From NCBI GenBank assembly GCA_028874175.1, contig JAPPLN010000112.1, positions 1-32,070 of the forward strand: 32,070 nt of DNA, read 5' to 3'. Shown here in pieces: positions 23,088 through 32,017 of this stretch. The first letter of the stretch is position 1; each line of letters opens with the position of its first letter. A program made the translations under genes and the position numbers. This DNA is from Chloroflexota bacterium. Lineage in GTDB: Bacteria > Chloroflexota > UBA11872. The notes below the pieces were generated by a model that was given only the letters and a program-made list of their open reading frames with translations, made no database searches and was not told the origin of the DNA.

Positions 23088-24833
23088 ATGACGCACAGGA
23101 TCCCGGCCGGAGCTCGCCTTCTCGCCGGCTACATGATCAAGCGCTGGCGGATGTACGCGCTGCTGTGGGCGATCTCCACGGCCGGCGTGGCCGTGCAGAC
23201 GGTGATTCCATTCATGGTCCGTGCGTTGCTGGACGACGCGCTGCCGGCCCGGGAAATCGGACTGGTCGCGGTCCTGGTGCTGGCCATCGGCGGCGCCCAC
23301 GGTTTCCACCGATTCACCGTCATCGCGAACCGGATTGGCCGCGAGCGCGGGCTGGTGCGCACGAACCAGGATCTGCGCACCGACATCTTTGCCCGGATGA
23401 TTCGCCGCGATGGGCGCTTTTTCGACCGGCAGACCAGCGGGGAGCTGACCGACCGGCTCATTCGAGATACGCAGCAAGCGAGTCACTGGGCGCAGCACCT
23501 GGTCATGAAGGGTTTCCTCGGGACGATCGAGCTTGCCGGTCCCCTGATCGCGGCTTTCATTCTGAACTGGCGGATGGCGGCGGCGATGCTGGCGATGGCG
23601 CCGATCCTGCTGGTGATCCGGCGCTTCATCACGCCGCGTGAACAGGCCGCGCTGCAAACCGAGCGACAGCTCTCGGGGGACGTTCGCTCGTTCGCGCAGG
23701 AAGCCATCGCGGGCCGCCGCTTTATCCGCGCCTCGCAGACCCAGGAACATGCCCGGGCGCGCCTGCGCGAACTGAACGAACGGCTGCTGACCGAGGGCTC
23801 GTATCGGGTTACGACGCTGGCGAGCTATCAGCACAACATGTGGATGACGGCGCGCGGTATCGGCCTCCTGCTGGTCTTTGCCGTGGGTATCGCCGAAACC
23901 GCCAGCGGGCGCACCACGCCGGGCACGCTGGCCGCCTTTGTGCTGACGGCCATGCTCTTCTACTCGGCGCTGGGGTTCATGCTGGACTTCTACACGATGC
24001 TGCACCGGCTGCTGGCGCCGTGGCGGAGGGTGGCGCCGCTGCTGGAAGATCCGCCGGACGCGCCGGCTGGTCGCCAGCCAGTCCGCTCGGGCGCTCCGGG
24101 TGTGTCCTTTAGCAGCGTGTCCTTCGCCTACACCGACGACCGCGAGGCGCCGCTGCGCGAGGTGAGCTTTGAAGTAGAGCCGGGCGAGTTTCTGGCCGTC
24201 GTCGGCGCCACGGGATCGGGCAAGACCACGATTGCCGATCTGCTCATGCGCTACTACACGCCGCAATCAGGCGTGGTGTCCCTGAACGGCCTGGGCGTGT
24301 CGGACTTGCCCGCGCACGAGCTTCGACGCCTGGTCGGCATCGTCCCGCAGGACACGGCGCTGCTGAACGAGAGTATCCGGGAGAACCTGCTGATCGCCGC
24401 GCCGGACGCTGACGACCAGACGCTGGCCGAGGCCATGCGCGCCGCCGAGCTTCACGAGTTCGCGGCCTCACTGCCGGACGGCTACGACACGGTGATCGGC
24501 GACCGTGGGGTTCGACTCAGCGGCGGGCAGCGCCAACGACTGGCGATCGCCCGCGTGCTGCTGCAAGACCCGCCGCTCCTGATCCTGGATGAAGCGACGT
24601 CCTCGCTGGACAGCCTGACCGAGCGGCGCATCCAGGCCGCGCTGGATCGCGCCAGCCAGGGTCGAACCGTGATCGCGATCGCGCACCGGCTGGCGACCAT
24701 CATCAACGCCGATCGGGTGCTGGTGCTGGACGGCGGCCGCATCGTTGACCACGGAACCGTCGCCGAGCTTCGTCGGCGAGACGGGCTATTCCGCGCGATG
24801 TACGACACGCAGTTTGCGGCGGCGGGGGCCTAG
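23088..24833 (+). CDS. ABC exporter half-transporter (MsbA/MdlA-like), subunit 1
   Basis: 581 aa; a type IV exporter membrane domain of six helices (residues about 15-315) is fused to an ATPase domain. Walker A is GATGSGKTT near residue 373, the signature is LSGGQRQRLAIAR, Walker B is LLILDEATSSLD with the catalytic Glu, and the H-loop His is in AIAHRL. All ATPase motifs look intact. A coupling helix region (TNQDLRTDIFARMIRRDGRFFDRQTSGELTDRLIRDT) is typical. The next gene starts one base after the stop and encodes a second half-transporter, so the pair probably forms a heterodimer in the inner membrane, exporting lipids, peptides or drugs. The start ATG has only a weak ribosome-binding site. 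Confidence 0.92.
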   Translation: MTHRIPAGARLLAGYMIKRWRMYALLWAISTAGVAVQTVIPFMVRALLDDALPAREIGLVAVLVLAIGGAHGFHRFTVIANRIGRERGLVRTNQDLRTDIFARMIRRDGRFFDRQTSGELTDRLIRDTQQASHWAQHLVMKGFLGTIELAGPLIAAFILNWRMAAAMLAMAPILLVIRRFITPREQAALQTERQLSGDVRSFAQEAIAGRRFIRASQTQEHARARLRELNERLLTEGSYRVTTLASYQHNMWMTARGIGLLLVFAVGIAETASGRTTPGTLAAFVLTAMLFYSALGFMLDFYTMLHRLLAPWRRVAPLLEDPPDAPAGRQPVRSGAPGVSFSSVSFAYTDDREAPLREVSFEVEPGEFLAVVGATGSGKTTIADLLMRYYTPQSGVVSLNGLGVSDLPAHELRRLVGIVPQDTALLNESIRENLLIAAPDADDQTLAEAMRAAELHEFAASLPDGYDTVIGDRGVRLSGGQRQRLAIARVLLQDPPLLILDEATSSLDSLTERRIQAALDRASQGRTVIAIAHRLATIINADRVLVLDGGRIVDHGTVAELRRRDGLFRAMYDTQFAAAGA

Positions 24834-24834
24834 C

Positions 24835-26601
24835 GTGGCCGGCAAGAACTCGTCCGAAGCTGGCGGCTGGCGCGAACTGCGGCAGGCAATAGGCGCCGCA
24901 CCGCCAACGCGTACGACGATTGCCATTACGGTGCTGCTCGCGTCGTTGACGATTGCATTTGCAGTTGCCGGCGCCCTGGCAATGCGCGATCTCGTGAACG
25001 AGGGCGTGTACGTAGGTTTTCCGGACGCGCTCGGAGCGCTGGTCCTGACCGCGGCCGGCCCCACGCTGGCGGTAGGGACCGGCTGGGTGCTGGTTGCGCG
25101 CGCGGAACGCCTGGGCTTCCGAGCCAGCGCGCGACTCACGGAGCGTGTCTTCGCGCACGTGCAGCGCGTGCGGATGGATGTGCTGGACGGCATGCGCTCC
25201 GGTGAACTGACCGCGCGGGTCATCGACGATCCGAGCGAACTGGCCTGGCAGGCCCGCTGGGGCGCCGGCGCCGGCATATTTGCCCTCGCCTTTGGGCTGG
25301 CCACCGTCATTACCGCCGCGATCATCAACTGGCGCCTGCTGGGGCTCGTGATAGTCGTCATGCCGCTCTACTTCGTGCTCACCCGCCGGTTCGGTTACGG
25401 CCTGCGCCGGCTGGCCGCCTACGACCGGCTGGTCTCCCAGGCGGACCTGGCGGCGTTCGCGCAGGAACGACTGGGCGCGTCCCGCTTGGTGCAGGCGAGC
25501 CGGGCCGAAAACCGGGAGACAGGGCGGTTCTCCGACCTGGCGGAGCGCCTGAGCCGCGACCATCTGCGCGAGTTCCTGGCCGGCCGAACCTCGGGCGATG
25601 TCGGCATCGCGCTCGCCTGGTTGACGGCGCCAATCCTGGTGTTCGGGCTGGGCAGCATCGAATACCTCAACGGGCGGCTGACTACGGGGGATATCACCGC
25701 GCTGATCAGCCTGCTGCTGGCTTTGGTGAAGATCAGCATGGTGGCCAGCGTGTACTGGTTCGAGCTGGCGCCCATCTTCGCGGCGGCGCGCCGGCTGAAC
25801 GAGACACTGAGCCTGCCGACCGAGGATGAGCCCGAGTCGGAATCGCGCGATCTGGCGCGTCCGCCCGTGCTGGAATTCGGTGGCGTCGCATTTCGCCACC
25901 GGTCAACCGATGTGCAACCGCTCGCTGACTTCAGCCTTCGAGCGGAGGCCGGCCAGGTCACCGCGCTGGTTGGCGAGAGCGGCTCCGGCAAGTCGACCGC
26001 GGCGGAGCTGGTCGCTAGGTTCTTTGATGTCGACTCGGGCCGGATTGAGCTCGACGGGCATCCGATTCAGTCGCTCGGCCGCGATCAAGTTCGAAGGTCA
26101 ATGGCGCTGGTTGCGCAGGACCCGTTCTTCTTCAGCGCAAGCATTCGAGAGAACCTGACGTTCGGGCTTGCCGATGTGGGCGACGTGGACATGGAGCGGG
26201 TGTGCCGGATCGCGCGTATTCACGACTTCATCCTGACGCTGCCGGATGGCTACGACACGGAGATTGGCGAGCGGGCCTCGCACCTTTCCGGCGGCGAGCG
26301 CCAGCGCCTGGCGATCGCTCGCGCGCTGCTGACCGACCCTGACGTTCTTATCCTGGACGAGGCGACCTCCGCCCTGGACTCCGTGACCGAGCGCGAGGTT
26401 TACGACGGCGTGCTGGCCGATTCGAGTAGTCGAACGGTGCTGGTGATCGCCCACCGGCTGTCCACCGTGCGCAACGCCGACCGCATTTTTGTACTCGAAG
26501 ACGGCCGGGTCGCGGAAGCTGGAACGCACGACCATCTCATGGCGGCCGACGGCCCCTACCAACGACTCTACGCCGCCCAGGCGTCTCCTGGAGGGGCCTA
26601 G
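24835..26601 (+). CDS. ABC exporter half-transporter, subunit 2
   Basis: 588 aa from a GTG at 24835, one base after the preceding stop (TAGCGTG), with GGCGGGGGCC upstream inside the end of subunit 1. The transmembrane domain occupies about residues 20-330. The ATPase domain has Walker A GESGSGKST at about 379-387, signature LSGGERQRLAIAR, Walker B VLILDEATSALD with catalytic Glu, and H-loop His in VIAHRL. Unlike many heterodimeric exporters, neither subunit shows a degenerate ATPase site by eye. The tail GTHDHLMAADGPYQRLYAAQ is family-typical. The stop TAG shares the sequence CTAG with the stop of the converging Gfo/Idh gene, so the two genes overlap by four bases. Confidence 0.93.
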   Translation: MAGKNSSEAGGWRELRQAIGAAPPTRTTIAITVLLASLTIAFAVAGALAMRDLVNEGVYVGFPDALGALVLTAAGPTLAVGTGWVLVARAERLGFRASARLTERVFAHVQRVRMDVLDGMRSGELTARVIDDPSELAWQARWGAGAGIFALAFGLATVITAAIINWRLLGLVIVVMPLYFVLTRRFGYGLRRLAAYDRLVSQADLAAFAQERLGASRLVQASRAENRETGRFSDLAERLSRDHLREFLAGRTSGDVGIALAWLTAPILVFGLGSIEYLNGRLTTGDITALISLLLALVKISMVASVYWFELAPIFAAARRLNETLSLPTEDEPESESRDLARPPVLEFGGVAFRHRSTDVQPLADFSLRAEAGQVTALVGESGSGKSTAAELVARFFDVDSGRIELDGHPIQSLGRDQVRRSMALVAQDPFFFSASIRENLTFGLADVGDVDMERVCRIARIHDFILTLPDGYDTEIGERASHLSGGERQRLAIARALLTDPDVLILDEATSALDSVTEREVYDGVLADSSSRTVLVIAHRLSTVRNADRIFVLEDGRVAEAGTHDHLMAADGPYQRLYAAQASPGGA

Positions 26602-27632
26602 GGACGGGGCGCTGGCGCGGCCATCAGATGGGGGCCGTTGGTGGCGGAGGACTGGCGGGCGAGGTCGTAGACGGCATCCTGGAGTTCCAGGACGCGCACG
26701 GCCTGGCGCAGGGGGATGGGTGGCGGGTGGCCCTTGGCCAGGGCCTGGATGGAGCGGCCCATGATGCTGGCCATCATGTCGGCCCGCGGCGTTTCGTCGT
26801 AGACCTTGACGCCCTGGCTGGTGTGGACCTGCACATGGCCGACGAGGTCGGCGGCGTACTGACCAACCACAATCGCGTTGGTCCCCACGGCGCGGATCAC
26901 GTACTCGCCGGAATGGTCGCCCAGCGGGTAGGCGTAGCTGCATTCCACCAGGCCGGTGCTGCCGTCGGCGGCTCGGAACAGGCCGGCGGCGTAGTCGTCG
27001 AACGGGCGCTGGAACATGGCGTTGGAGATCACGCTGGCCACGGCTTGCACGGGTTGGCCGCCCATGGCGTCCAGCATGATGTCGATGCCGTGCTGGCACT
27101 CCACTGCCCAGCAGCCGCCGCCCGAGATTGACGGGTCGTTGTGCCAGGCGGAGGGCATGCCGTCGTAGCGCGTTGGCGTTGAAGTGCTCAAGCGGCTGTG
27201 AAAGTGCGCCAGGTCACCGAGCGTGCCGTCGGCCAGCGACTGGCCGATTACGTCAAATACTTTGAGCTCGCGGGTGGGCAGGGTGAGCGCGCCCCACAGG
27301 CCGGCGGCCTCGGCGGCGTCGACGGCCGGTCGCAGGCGGTCGGCGCAGTCCGCCCAGGGCTTGTCGAACAGGCAGGGCACGCCGGCGTCAACACAGGCTT
27401 GCAGATAGCTGGGCGCCAGCGTATGGCGGCCCGAGACCAGCGCCACATCGGGTTTCGCGGCCTCCAGGCACTCGGCGGCCGTGTCGAATACCGGGCAACC
27501 GAAGGTCTCGGCCATGGTCGTGCGTTCGGACTCCAGCGGGTCGAACGCGCCGACGAGCTCGTGCCCAAGCTGGACGGCGGTGCGGCCCATTCCAAACCCG
27601 TGATGACTGTAGGAGAGCACGACGGCGCGCAT
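26598..27632 (-). CDS. Gfo/Idh/MocA-family oxidoreductase, divergent
   Basis: 344 aa. The N-terminus MRAVVLSYSHHGFGMG replaces the usual GxGxxG loop with a His/Gly-rich one. The Glu-Lys-Pro motif is changed to Asp-Lys-Pro (residues 90-92, LFDKPWAD), with the Lys kept. A C-terminal domain with SGGGCWAVECQHGIDIMLDAMGG carries the His expected in the substrate pocket. It is more distant from the other family members in the window than they are from each other, so its activity and cofactor use may differ. It is a single gene transcribed leftward, converging on the exporter gene with a four-base overlap of stop codons. Confidence 0.85.
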   Translation of the reverse strand: MRAVVLSYSHHGFGMGRTAVQLGHELVGAFDPLESERTTMAETFGCPVFDTAAECLEAAKPDVALVSGRHTLAPSYLQACVDAGVPCLFDKPWADCADRLRPAVDAAEAAGLWGALTLPTRELKVFDVIGQSLADGTLGDLAHFHSRLSTSTPTRYDGMPSAWHNDPSISGGGCWAVECQHGIDIMLDAMGGQPVQAVASVISNAMFQRPFDDYAAGLFRAADGSTGLVECSYAYPLGDHSGEYVIRAVGTNAIVVGQYAADLVGHVQVHTSQGVKVYDETPRADMMASIMGRSIQALAKGHPPPIPLRQAVRVLELQDAVYDLARQSSATNGPHLMAAPAPRP

Positions 27633-27728
27633 GTGGCTGGCTCCGGATCGGAGGTCGGCGCGTGAGTGTACGGGGCGGTCACCTAAGAATCAGACGAGCG
27701 GGCGAGGCCCTTCCTGATTCGGGGCTCG

Positions 27729-27734
27729 TATACT
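27729..27734 (+). promoter_or_regulatory. Possible -10 box before repeat copy 1
   Basis: TATACT lies 13 bases ahead of the CCCCCAG of repeat copy 1, a position like that of the -10 box before copy 2. No good -35 box was found at the right distance. Confidence 0.25.
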
Positions 27735-27746
27735 TTGAGTCTTGAT

Positions 27747-27806
27747 CCCCCCAGCTGTTTCTGACGGCTGGGATGGGGCCACCTCCGGGTGGCCCCTGAA
27801 ATTTTT
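27747..27806 (+). repeat. Structured 60-bp repeat, copy 1 (candidate small RNA)
   Basis: There are two hairpins in series. CCCAGC (27750-27755) pairs with GCTGGG (27767-27772); GGGGCCACC (27775-27783) pairs with GGTGGCCCC (27788-27796) around TCCG. A T5 run at 27802-27806 follows after TGAAA. A near-identical copy lies 135 bases downstream. The layout resembles a short RNA ending in a terminator-like stem. Confidence 0.7.
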
Positions 27807-27843
27807 AACGGCGTGGCACTGCGCAGATCGGATGTCCTGTTGA

Positions 27844-27872
27844 TTGGCAAGCGGCGGCTTGTTCACTAGAAT
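27844..27872 (+). promoter_or_regulatory. Sigma-70-like promoter before repeat copy 2 and the NYN gene
   Basis: TTGGCA (27844-27849) and TAGAAT (27867-27872) are spaced by exactly 17 bases, with one mismatch each to the consensus. Transcription would start near 27880, just before repeat copy 2, so the NYN mRNA would carry the repeat as its 5' leader. Confidence 0.55.
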
Positions 27873-27881
27873 GGGCCCAAT

Positions 27882-27939
27882 TCCCCCAGCTGTTTCTGAT
27901 GGCTGGGATGGGGCCACCTCCGGGTGGCCCCTGAAATTT
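27882..27939 (+). repeat. Structured 60-bp repeat, copy 2 (5' leader of the NYN gene)
   Basis: Copy 2 has the same two hairpins as copy 1. Its second stem is at 27910-27918 and 27923-27931, and its T-run is shortened to three. Within the body the only internal difference I see from copy 1 is C to T in the first loop. It ends 9 bases before the NYN start codon, so the structure would lie over or beside the ribosome-binding region. Confidence 0.7.
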
Positions 27940-27948
27940 AACGTTCCG

Positions 27949-28587
27949 ATGCTGCGCACCAACGTCTACATCGATGGGTTCAATCTGTACTACGGTGCGC
28001 TACGAAAAACGCCCTACCGCTGGCTTGATCTGCGTGGGCTTTGCCGACGCATCCTCAGATCTGGCCACGACTTGCAGCGCATCCGGTACTTCACGGCCGA
28101 TGTCAAGCCGTCGCCGAGCGACCGGGGCAAGGACATGCGGCAGCAGTTGTATCAACGTGCGCTGCGCACGCTCCCCGAGACCGAGATTCACAAGGGTCGG
28201 TTTGTTCAGCGTCCGCGCTGGATGCCGCTCGCTCGGCCGATCCCCGGAATCCTTGAGCGCATCCTTGTAGACCGGGTGGAAGAGAAAGGCTCTGACGTCA
28301 ACCTGGCGACCTACCTGATGCTCGACGCCGCACAGCAAGACTTTCAGGCGGCTTACGTGATGTCAAACGACACCGACCTGGTCGAGCCCATCCGACTTGT
28401 ACGCCAGACCTTCAGCCTCCCAGTGCACGTCGTGAGCCCGCATCGGACACGGAGCCGACGGCTGGAAGCGTCAGCCACATCCTACGCGTTGCTCGACCAC
28501 ACGCTGTTACCGGAGTGCCAGTTTCCGCGAGCGCTTTCCGATCGCCGCGGCGCGTTCCACAAGCCGCCGGAGTGGGACTGGACCTAG
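27949..28587 (+). CDS. NYN-domain (PIN-like) putative ribonuclease
   Basis: 212 aa from the ATG at 27949. It opens with [18 protein letters not shown], the NYN/LabA signature with metal-binding Asp9 and Asn12. Later acidic motifs are Asp116 and Asn118 ([14 protein letters not shown]) and SNDTDL at 139-144, completing a PIN-like magnesium site of the kind used for RNA cleavage. A longer frame opening at a TTG at 27844 would run through the structured repeat and is not preferred. No clear ribosome-binding site is seen between the repeat and the ATG. Family members act in RNA processing or decay, and some in defence. Here it stands alone, with a two-copy structured repeat directly upstream and clpX converging 15 bases downstream. 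Confidence 0.87.
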   Translation: MLRTNVYIDGFNLYYGALRKTPYRWLDLRGLCRRILRSGHDLQRIRYFTADVKPSPSDRGKDMRQQLYQRALRTLPETEIHKGRFVQRPRWMPLARPIPGILERILVDRVEEKGSDVNLATYLMLDAAQQDFQAAYVMSNDTDLVEPIRLVRQTFSLPVHVVSPHRTRSRRLEASATSYALLDHTLLPECQFPRALSDRRGAFHKPPEWDWT

Positions 28588-28602
28588 GACACCGTACCGG
28601 CG

Positions 28603-29880
28603 TCAGGCCGACTCTTCAGCCTGTTCCGCTTGGGCTTCGGCGAGGCCGGGTTGGGTGACCAGGATGGGGGCGCTGTTTGAATCGACCGTCTCGCGCGTGA
28701 CGACCACCTTCTTCACGCCGGTCTTAGACGGCAGCGTGAACATGGTGTCCATGAGCAGTTCTTCCAGGGTGGTGCGCAGGCCGCGGGCGCCGGTGTTGGT
28801 CTCCTGGGAGCGGCGCGCTATGGCCTCCAGGCCGTCGTCGGTAATCTCCAGTTCCACGCCGTCCATTTCGAACAGCTTCTGGAACTGGCGCAGCAGCGCG
28901 TTCCTGGGTTCGCAGATGATGCGGACGAGGGCCTCGACGTCCAGTTCGTCCAACGCGGCCACCACGGGCAGGCGGCCGACGAACTCGGGAATCAGGCCGT
29001 ATTTCAGCAGGTCGTCTGACGCGACCTCGTGCATCACGCTCTCGGCCTTCTCGCCGTGGGCGCGCTTGCCAAAGCCCACACCGGCCGCGTGGCCGATGCG
29101 GCGGGCGATGATCCGATCCAGCCCTTCGAAGGCGCCGCCGCACACAAACAGGATGTCGCGCGTATCCATCTGGATGAAGTCCTGGTGCGGGTGCTTGCGC
29201 CCGCCCTGGGGCGGCACGTTGACCTGGGCGCCCTCGATGATCTTCAGCAGCGCCTGCTGCACGCCTTCGCCCGAGACGTCGCGCGTGATCGAGGGGTTGT
29301 CGGCTTTGCGGGAGACCTTGTCGATCTCGTCGATGAAAATGATGCCGGTCTGGGCGCGCGGGACGTTGAAATCGGCGGCCTGCAAGAGGCGCAGCAGGAT
29401 GTTCTCCACGTCCTCACCTACGTAGCCGGCTTCGGTGAGGGCCGTGGCGTCGGCGATACAGAACGGCACGTTGAGAATGCGCGCCAGCGTGCGGGCGATC
29501 TCGCTCTTGCCGACGCCGGTCGGTCCCAGCAGCAGGATGTTGCTCTTGTGCAGTTCGAACTCGTCGTCCGAGGCGCCGGCCGCCACCCGCTTGTAGTGGT
29601 TGTAGACGGCGACCGAGACGACCTTCTTGGCGCGGTCCTGCCCGATCACATAGTCGCTGAGAAGCTCAAAGAGGCGCTCCGGCGTGGGGATTTGGCCCGC
29701 GAAGGCCTGCGGACTTGGGGTGCGTGTCTGCTCCTCGTCGATGATGTCGCGACACAGATTCACGCACTCGTTGCAGATGTAGACCCCGGCCGAGCCTGAG
29801 ATCAGGCGGCGGACCTGGTCCTGGGTCTTGCCGCAGAACGAGCAGCGGTAGCTCGCGCGGTTCGAGCGACTACGCGCCAT
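28603..29880 (-). CDS. clpX: ATP-dependent Clp protease ATP-binding subunit ClpX
   Basis: AAA+ unfoldase that recognises tagged proteins and threads them into ClpP, 425 aa from the ATG at 29880 (GGAG six bases upstream; a TTG 18 bases earlier is less likely). The N-terminal zinc-binding domain has Cys13, Cys16, Cys36 and Cys39 (CSFCGK and CNEC). Walker A is GPTGVGKS at 119-126, Walker B is IIFIDEIDK, and sensor and arginine-finger regions follow ([12 protein letters not shown]). The ClpP-docking loop region lies between. The C-terminus ends in a Gln/Glu/Ala-rich tail slightly longer than usual. It is the last gene of the leftward tig-clpP-clpX block, 54 bases after clpP. Confidence 0.97.
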   Translation of the reverse strand: MARSRSNRASYRCSFCGKTQDQVRRLISGSAGVYICNECVNLCRDIIDEEQTRTPSPQAFAGQIPTPERLFELLSDYVIGQDRAKKVVSVAVYNHYKRVAAGASDDEFELHKSNILLLGPTGVGKSEIARTLARILNVPFCIADATALTEAGYVGEDVENILLRLLQAADFNVPRAQTGIIFIDEIDKVSRKADNPSITRDVSGEGVQQALLKIIEGAQVNVPPQGGRKHPHQDFIQMDTRDILFVCGGAFEGLDRIIARRIGHAAGVGFGKRAHGEKAESVMHEVASDDLLKYGLIPEFVGRLPVVAALDELDVEALVRIICEPRNALLRQFQKLFEMDGVELEITDDGLEAIARRSQETNTGARGLRTTLEELLMDTMFTLPSKTGVKKVVVTRETVDSNSAPILVTQPGLAEAQAEQAEESA

Positions 29881-29934
29881 GGCGGCTCCGAGGGACAAAG
29901 GTCCCGGCAGGGTACCGAGGTCGGGGCATGCCGC

Positions 29935-30561
29935 CTAGTCCGAGTCGTGGCCGTCCTGGCCCAAGGTCGCCGAGCGCGGCGTCACGATCTGGTCGATCAG
30001 CCCGTAATCCTTCGCCTCCTCGGCCGTGAGATAGAAGTCGCGGTCCGAGTCCGCATTGATGCGTTCCTTCGGCTGCCCCGTGGCGTCCACGAAGATCTGC
30101 TCGATCCGGTCGCGGACCTTGCCGATTTCGCGAGCTCGAATCTGCAGGTCGGCGGCTTGCACAAAGCCTTCGAACCCCTGTGACGGCTGATGCAGCAGCA
30201 CCGTGCTGTGCGGCAGCGCGGCGCGCTTGCCGCGAGCACCGCCTGCCAGGATCACGCTGCCCATGCTGGCGGCCAGGCCCACGCAGGTGGTGGCCACGTC
30301 GTTCGGCACGTATTGCATGGTGTCGAAGATGGCCAGCCCGGCGCTCACGCTGCCGCCCGGCGAGTTGATGTACATGTATATGTCGGCTTCGGCGTCCTCG
30401 CTGGTCAGCAGCAACAGCTGGGCGATGACTGTGTTGGCCACGGCGTCATCAATGGGTGTGCCCAGGAAGATGATCCGGTCGCGCAGCAGGCGCGAGTAGA
30501 TGTCCATCCCGCGTTCGCCACGGTCGGTCTGCTCGATTACGTACGGGACAAGAATGCCCAT
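29935..30561 (-). CDS. clpP: ATP-dependent Clp protease proteolytic subunit ClpP
   Basis: Serine protease subunit forming the double-heptamer chamber used by ClpX, 208 aa. The start at 30561 is supported by AAAGGA upstream. Catalytic Ser99 (GLAASMGS), His124 (LLHQPSQG) and an Asp in ADSDRDF (about residue 171) form the triad. The handle region ([17 protein letters not shown]) and N-terminal [13 protein letters not shown] are standard. A short N-terminal stretch [21 protein letters not shown] would be processed or form the axial loops. It lies 27 bases downstream of tig and 54 bases upstream of clpX. Confidence 0.97.
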   Translation of the reverse strand: MGILVPYVIEQTDRGERGMDIYSRLLRDRIIFLGTPIDDAVANTVIAQLLLLTSEDAEADIYMYINSPGGSVSAGLAIFDTMQYVPNDVATTCVGLAASMGSVILAGGARGKRAALPHSTVLLHQPSQGFEGFVQAADLQIRAREIGKVRDRIEQIFVDATGQPKERINADSDRDFYLTAEEAKDYGLIDQIVTPRSATLGQDGHDSD

Positions 30562-30588
30562 GCAAATGTCCTTTCCCTGCCGGCGGCG

Positions 30589-31974
30589 CTAGGCCTGCGC
30601 GGACTCGGGGTCGTCCTCCGGCTCGGCGGCGGCCGCCAGCTCGGGTGGGGGTTCGGGATGGTGATGGTCGTGGTCGTGCAGCGGAGCCGCGCCGTCGGTG
30701 ACCGCCGCTACGAGCGCCCGGATGGCCTTCCGTGAACGAACGCTCCGTGCGACGTGCTGGCCCGCCTCGTCGCGCATGAGGTTGGTGCGGATGATGTTGC
30801 GGCGTTCCTGCGGGTAGTACTCCGCCACGCGGTCGACTTCGGCCTGCATTTCGTCAACCTCGGCCGTGAGCTCGTGCGCGTCCGCGTAGGCGTCCAGGGC
30901 CAGGGCGCGGTGAATGCGGTTAAGCGCTTCACTGCGCGCTTCTTCCTCCCACTCGTCGCGCGTCTGCTCGCGCATGGCCAGATAGGTGTCCACGGGAACG
31001 CCCCGGCGCACCAGCATGTCCGTGCGCTCGCGGAGCACCCCCTCGCTTTCCCGCTCGATCAGCACGTCGGCAATCTCAAACGTGGCGCGCTGGACCAGGG
31101 CTTGCACTGCCTGCTCCTCGAGTTCGTGCTGCGATTCGTGCGTCTTGCGCTCGCCCAGCGCCCCGGAAATGCGTTCGCGCATGCCTTCGAGGGTTTCGAA
31201 AGGCCCCACGCTGCGGGCAAACTCGTCATCCAGATCGGGCAATTGCTGCTCGCTCACGCCATCGACCTGTATTTCGAACGTCACGTCCCTGCCGCGCAGC
31301 GCCTCGTTGGGATCGTTTGGCGGGATCTGGGCGTCGTACGACACCTGGTCACCGGCCGCCGCGCCGGTCACGGCGCCGTCGAAGCCCACGGGAAAGCCGT
31401 TGTTGCCCACCAATACGTTGTAGGCCTGGGGGTCTTCGGGCTCGATCCCGTCGCCGACGATCCGGATGCGGGTCTGCACCATGTCCTCCGCAACCGCGGG
31501 ACGCTCCACCGGCTCCCAGGAGGCCTGGGTCGTGCGCAACTGCTCGATTTCGGCCTCAATCTCGTCTTCGGTGACCTCGTCGACCGATACCTCGATCGAC
31601 ACGTCGTCGATGTCGCCCAACTCGACCGTCGGCGCAACGGCGACCTCGGCCGAAAACAGGAAGGGCGCGTCCAGCGACGGGAGTTCCGGCACGTCCAATT
31701 CGGGCTGGTCGATGGGGTTCACGCCCGTCTCGTCCAGCGCCGAGGTGTAGGCCCGGGGCACCACGGCTTCCAGCAGGTCCTGCATTACCGCACCCACGCC
31801 GGCGGCGTTCTCCACCAGGCGGCGCGGCGCCTTGCCGGGGCGGAAGCCGGGAATCTTAATCCGGCGTCCGACGCGTTGAATCGCCCGTCCGTACTCCTTC
31901 TGCAAGTCCTCGGGCGGCACTTCGACCGCGAGCCGAACGCGGCTGCCGTCAAGCTTCTCAGCGGTCGCGGGCAT
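30589..31974 (-). CDS. tig: Trigger factor (ribosome-associated chaperone, peptidyl-prolyl isomerase)
   Basis: 461 aa from the ATG at 31974, which has AGAGGA seven bases upstream; a GTG 24 bases earlier is less favoured. The ribosome-binding signature GFRPGKAP lies at residues 43-50. A central FKBP-type domain (about 150-235, including VLVGNNGFPVGFDGAVTGAAAGDQ) is followed by the helical C-terminal chaperone arms. The last ~30 residues form an unusual tail: a His/Asp cluster (HDHDHHHPEPPPE) and an acidic Ala/Pro/Glu end, possibly able to bind metal. It acts on nascent chains at the ribosome exit. It heads the tig-clpP-clpX cluster, a gene order common in bacteria. Confidence 0.96.
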   Translation of the reverse strand: MPATAEKLDGSRVRLAVEVPPEDLQKEYGRAIQRVGRRIKIPGFRPGKAPRRLVENAAGVGAVMQDLLEAVVPRAYTSALDETGVNPIDQPELDVPELPSLDAPFLFSAEVAVAPTVELGDIDDVSIEVSVDEVTEDEIEAEIEQLRTTQASWEPVERPAVAEDMVQTRIRIVGDGIEPEDPQAYNVLVGNNGFPVGFDGAVTGAAAGDQVSYDAQIPPNDPNEALRGRDVTFEIQVDGVSEQQLPDLDDEFARSVGPFETLEGMRERISGALGERKTHESQHELEEQAVQALVQRATFEIADVLIERESEGVLRERTDMLVRRGVPVDTYLAMREQTRDEWEEEARSEALNRIHRALALDAYADAHELTAEVDEMQAEVDRVAEYYPQERRNIIRTNLMRDEAGQHVARSVRSRKAIRALVAAVTDGAAPLHDHDHHHPEPPPELAAAAEPEDDPESAQA

Positions 31975-32017
31975 ACCAATCCTCTGGGCGTAATCCACCG
32001 GCCAGTCGCGGGGCGGG

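Noticed and set aside
22164-24266. A 700-residue leftward frame
   Set aside because: It is antisense to the second enolase-superfamily gene and the ABC exporter, both of which have complete catalytic motifs on the plus strand.
27774-27800. An 8-codon leader peptide (Met-Gly-Pro-Pro-Pro-Gly-Gly-Pro) in each structured repeat
   Set aside because: It coincides exactly with the GC-rich stem, so the codons follow from the hairpin; there is no ribosome-binding site. Kept only as a curiosity because consecutive prolines can stall ribosomes.
27690-27962. A leftward 90-residue frame with a 20-residue repeat
   Set aside because: The peptide repeat is just the structured DNA repeat read in one frame; the 135-base period is a multiple of three by chance. 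No ribosome-binding site or homology is seen.
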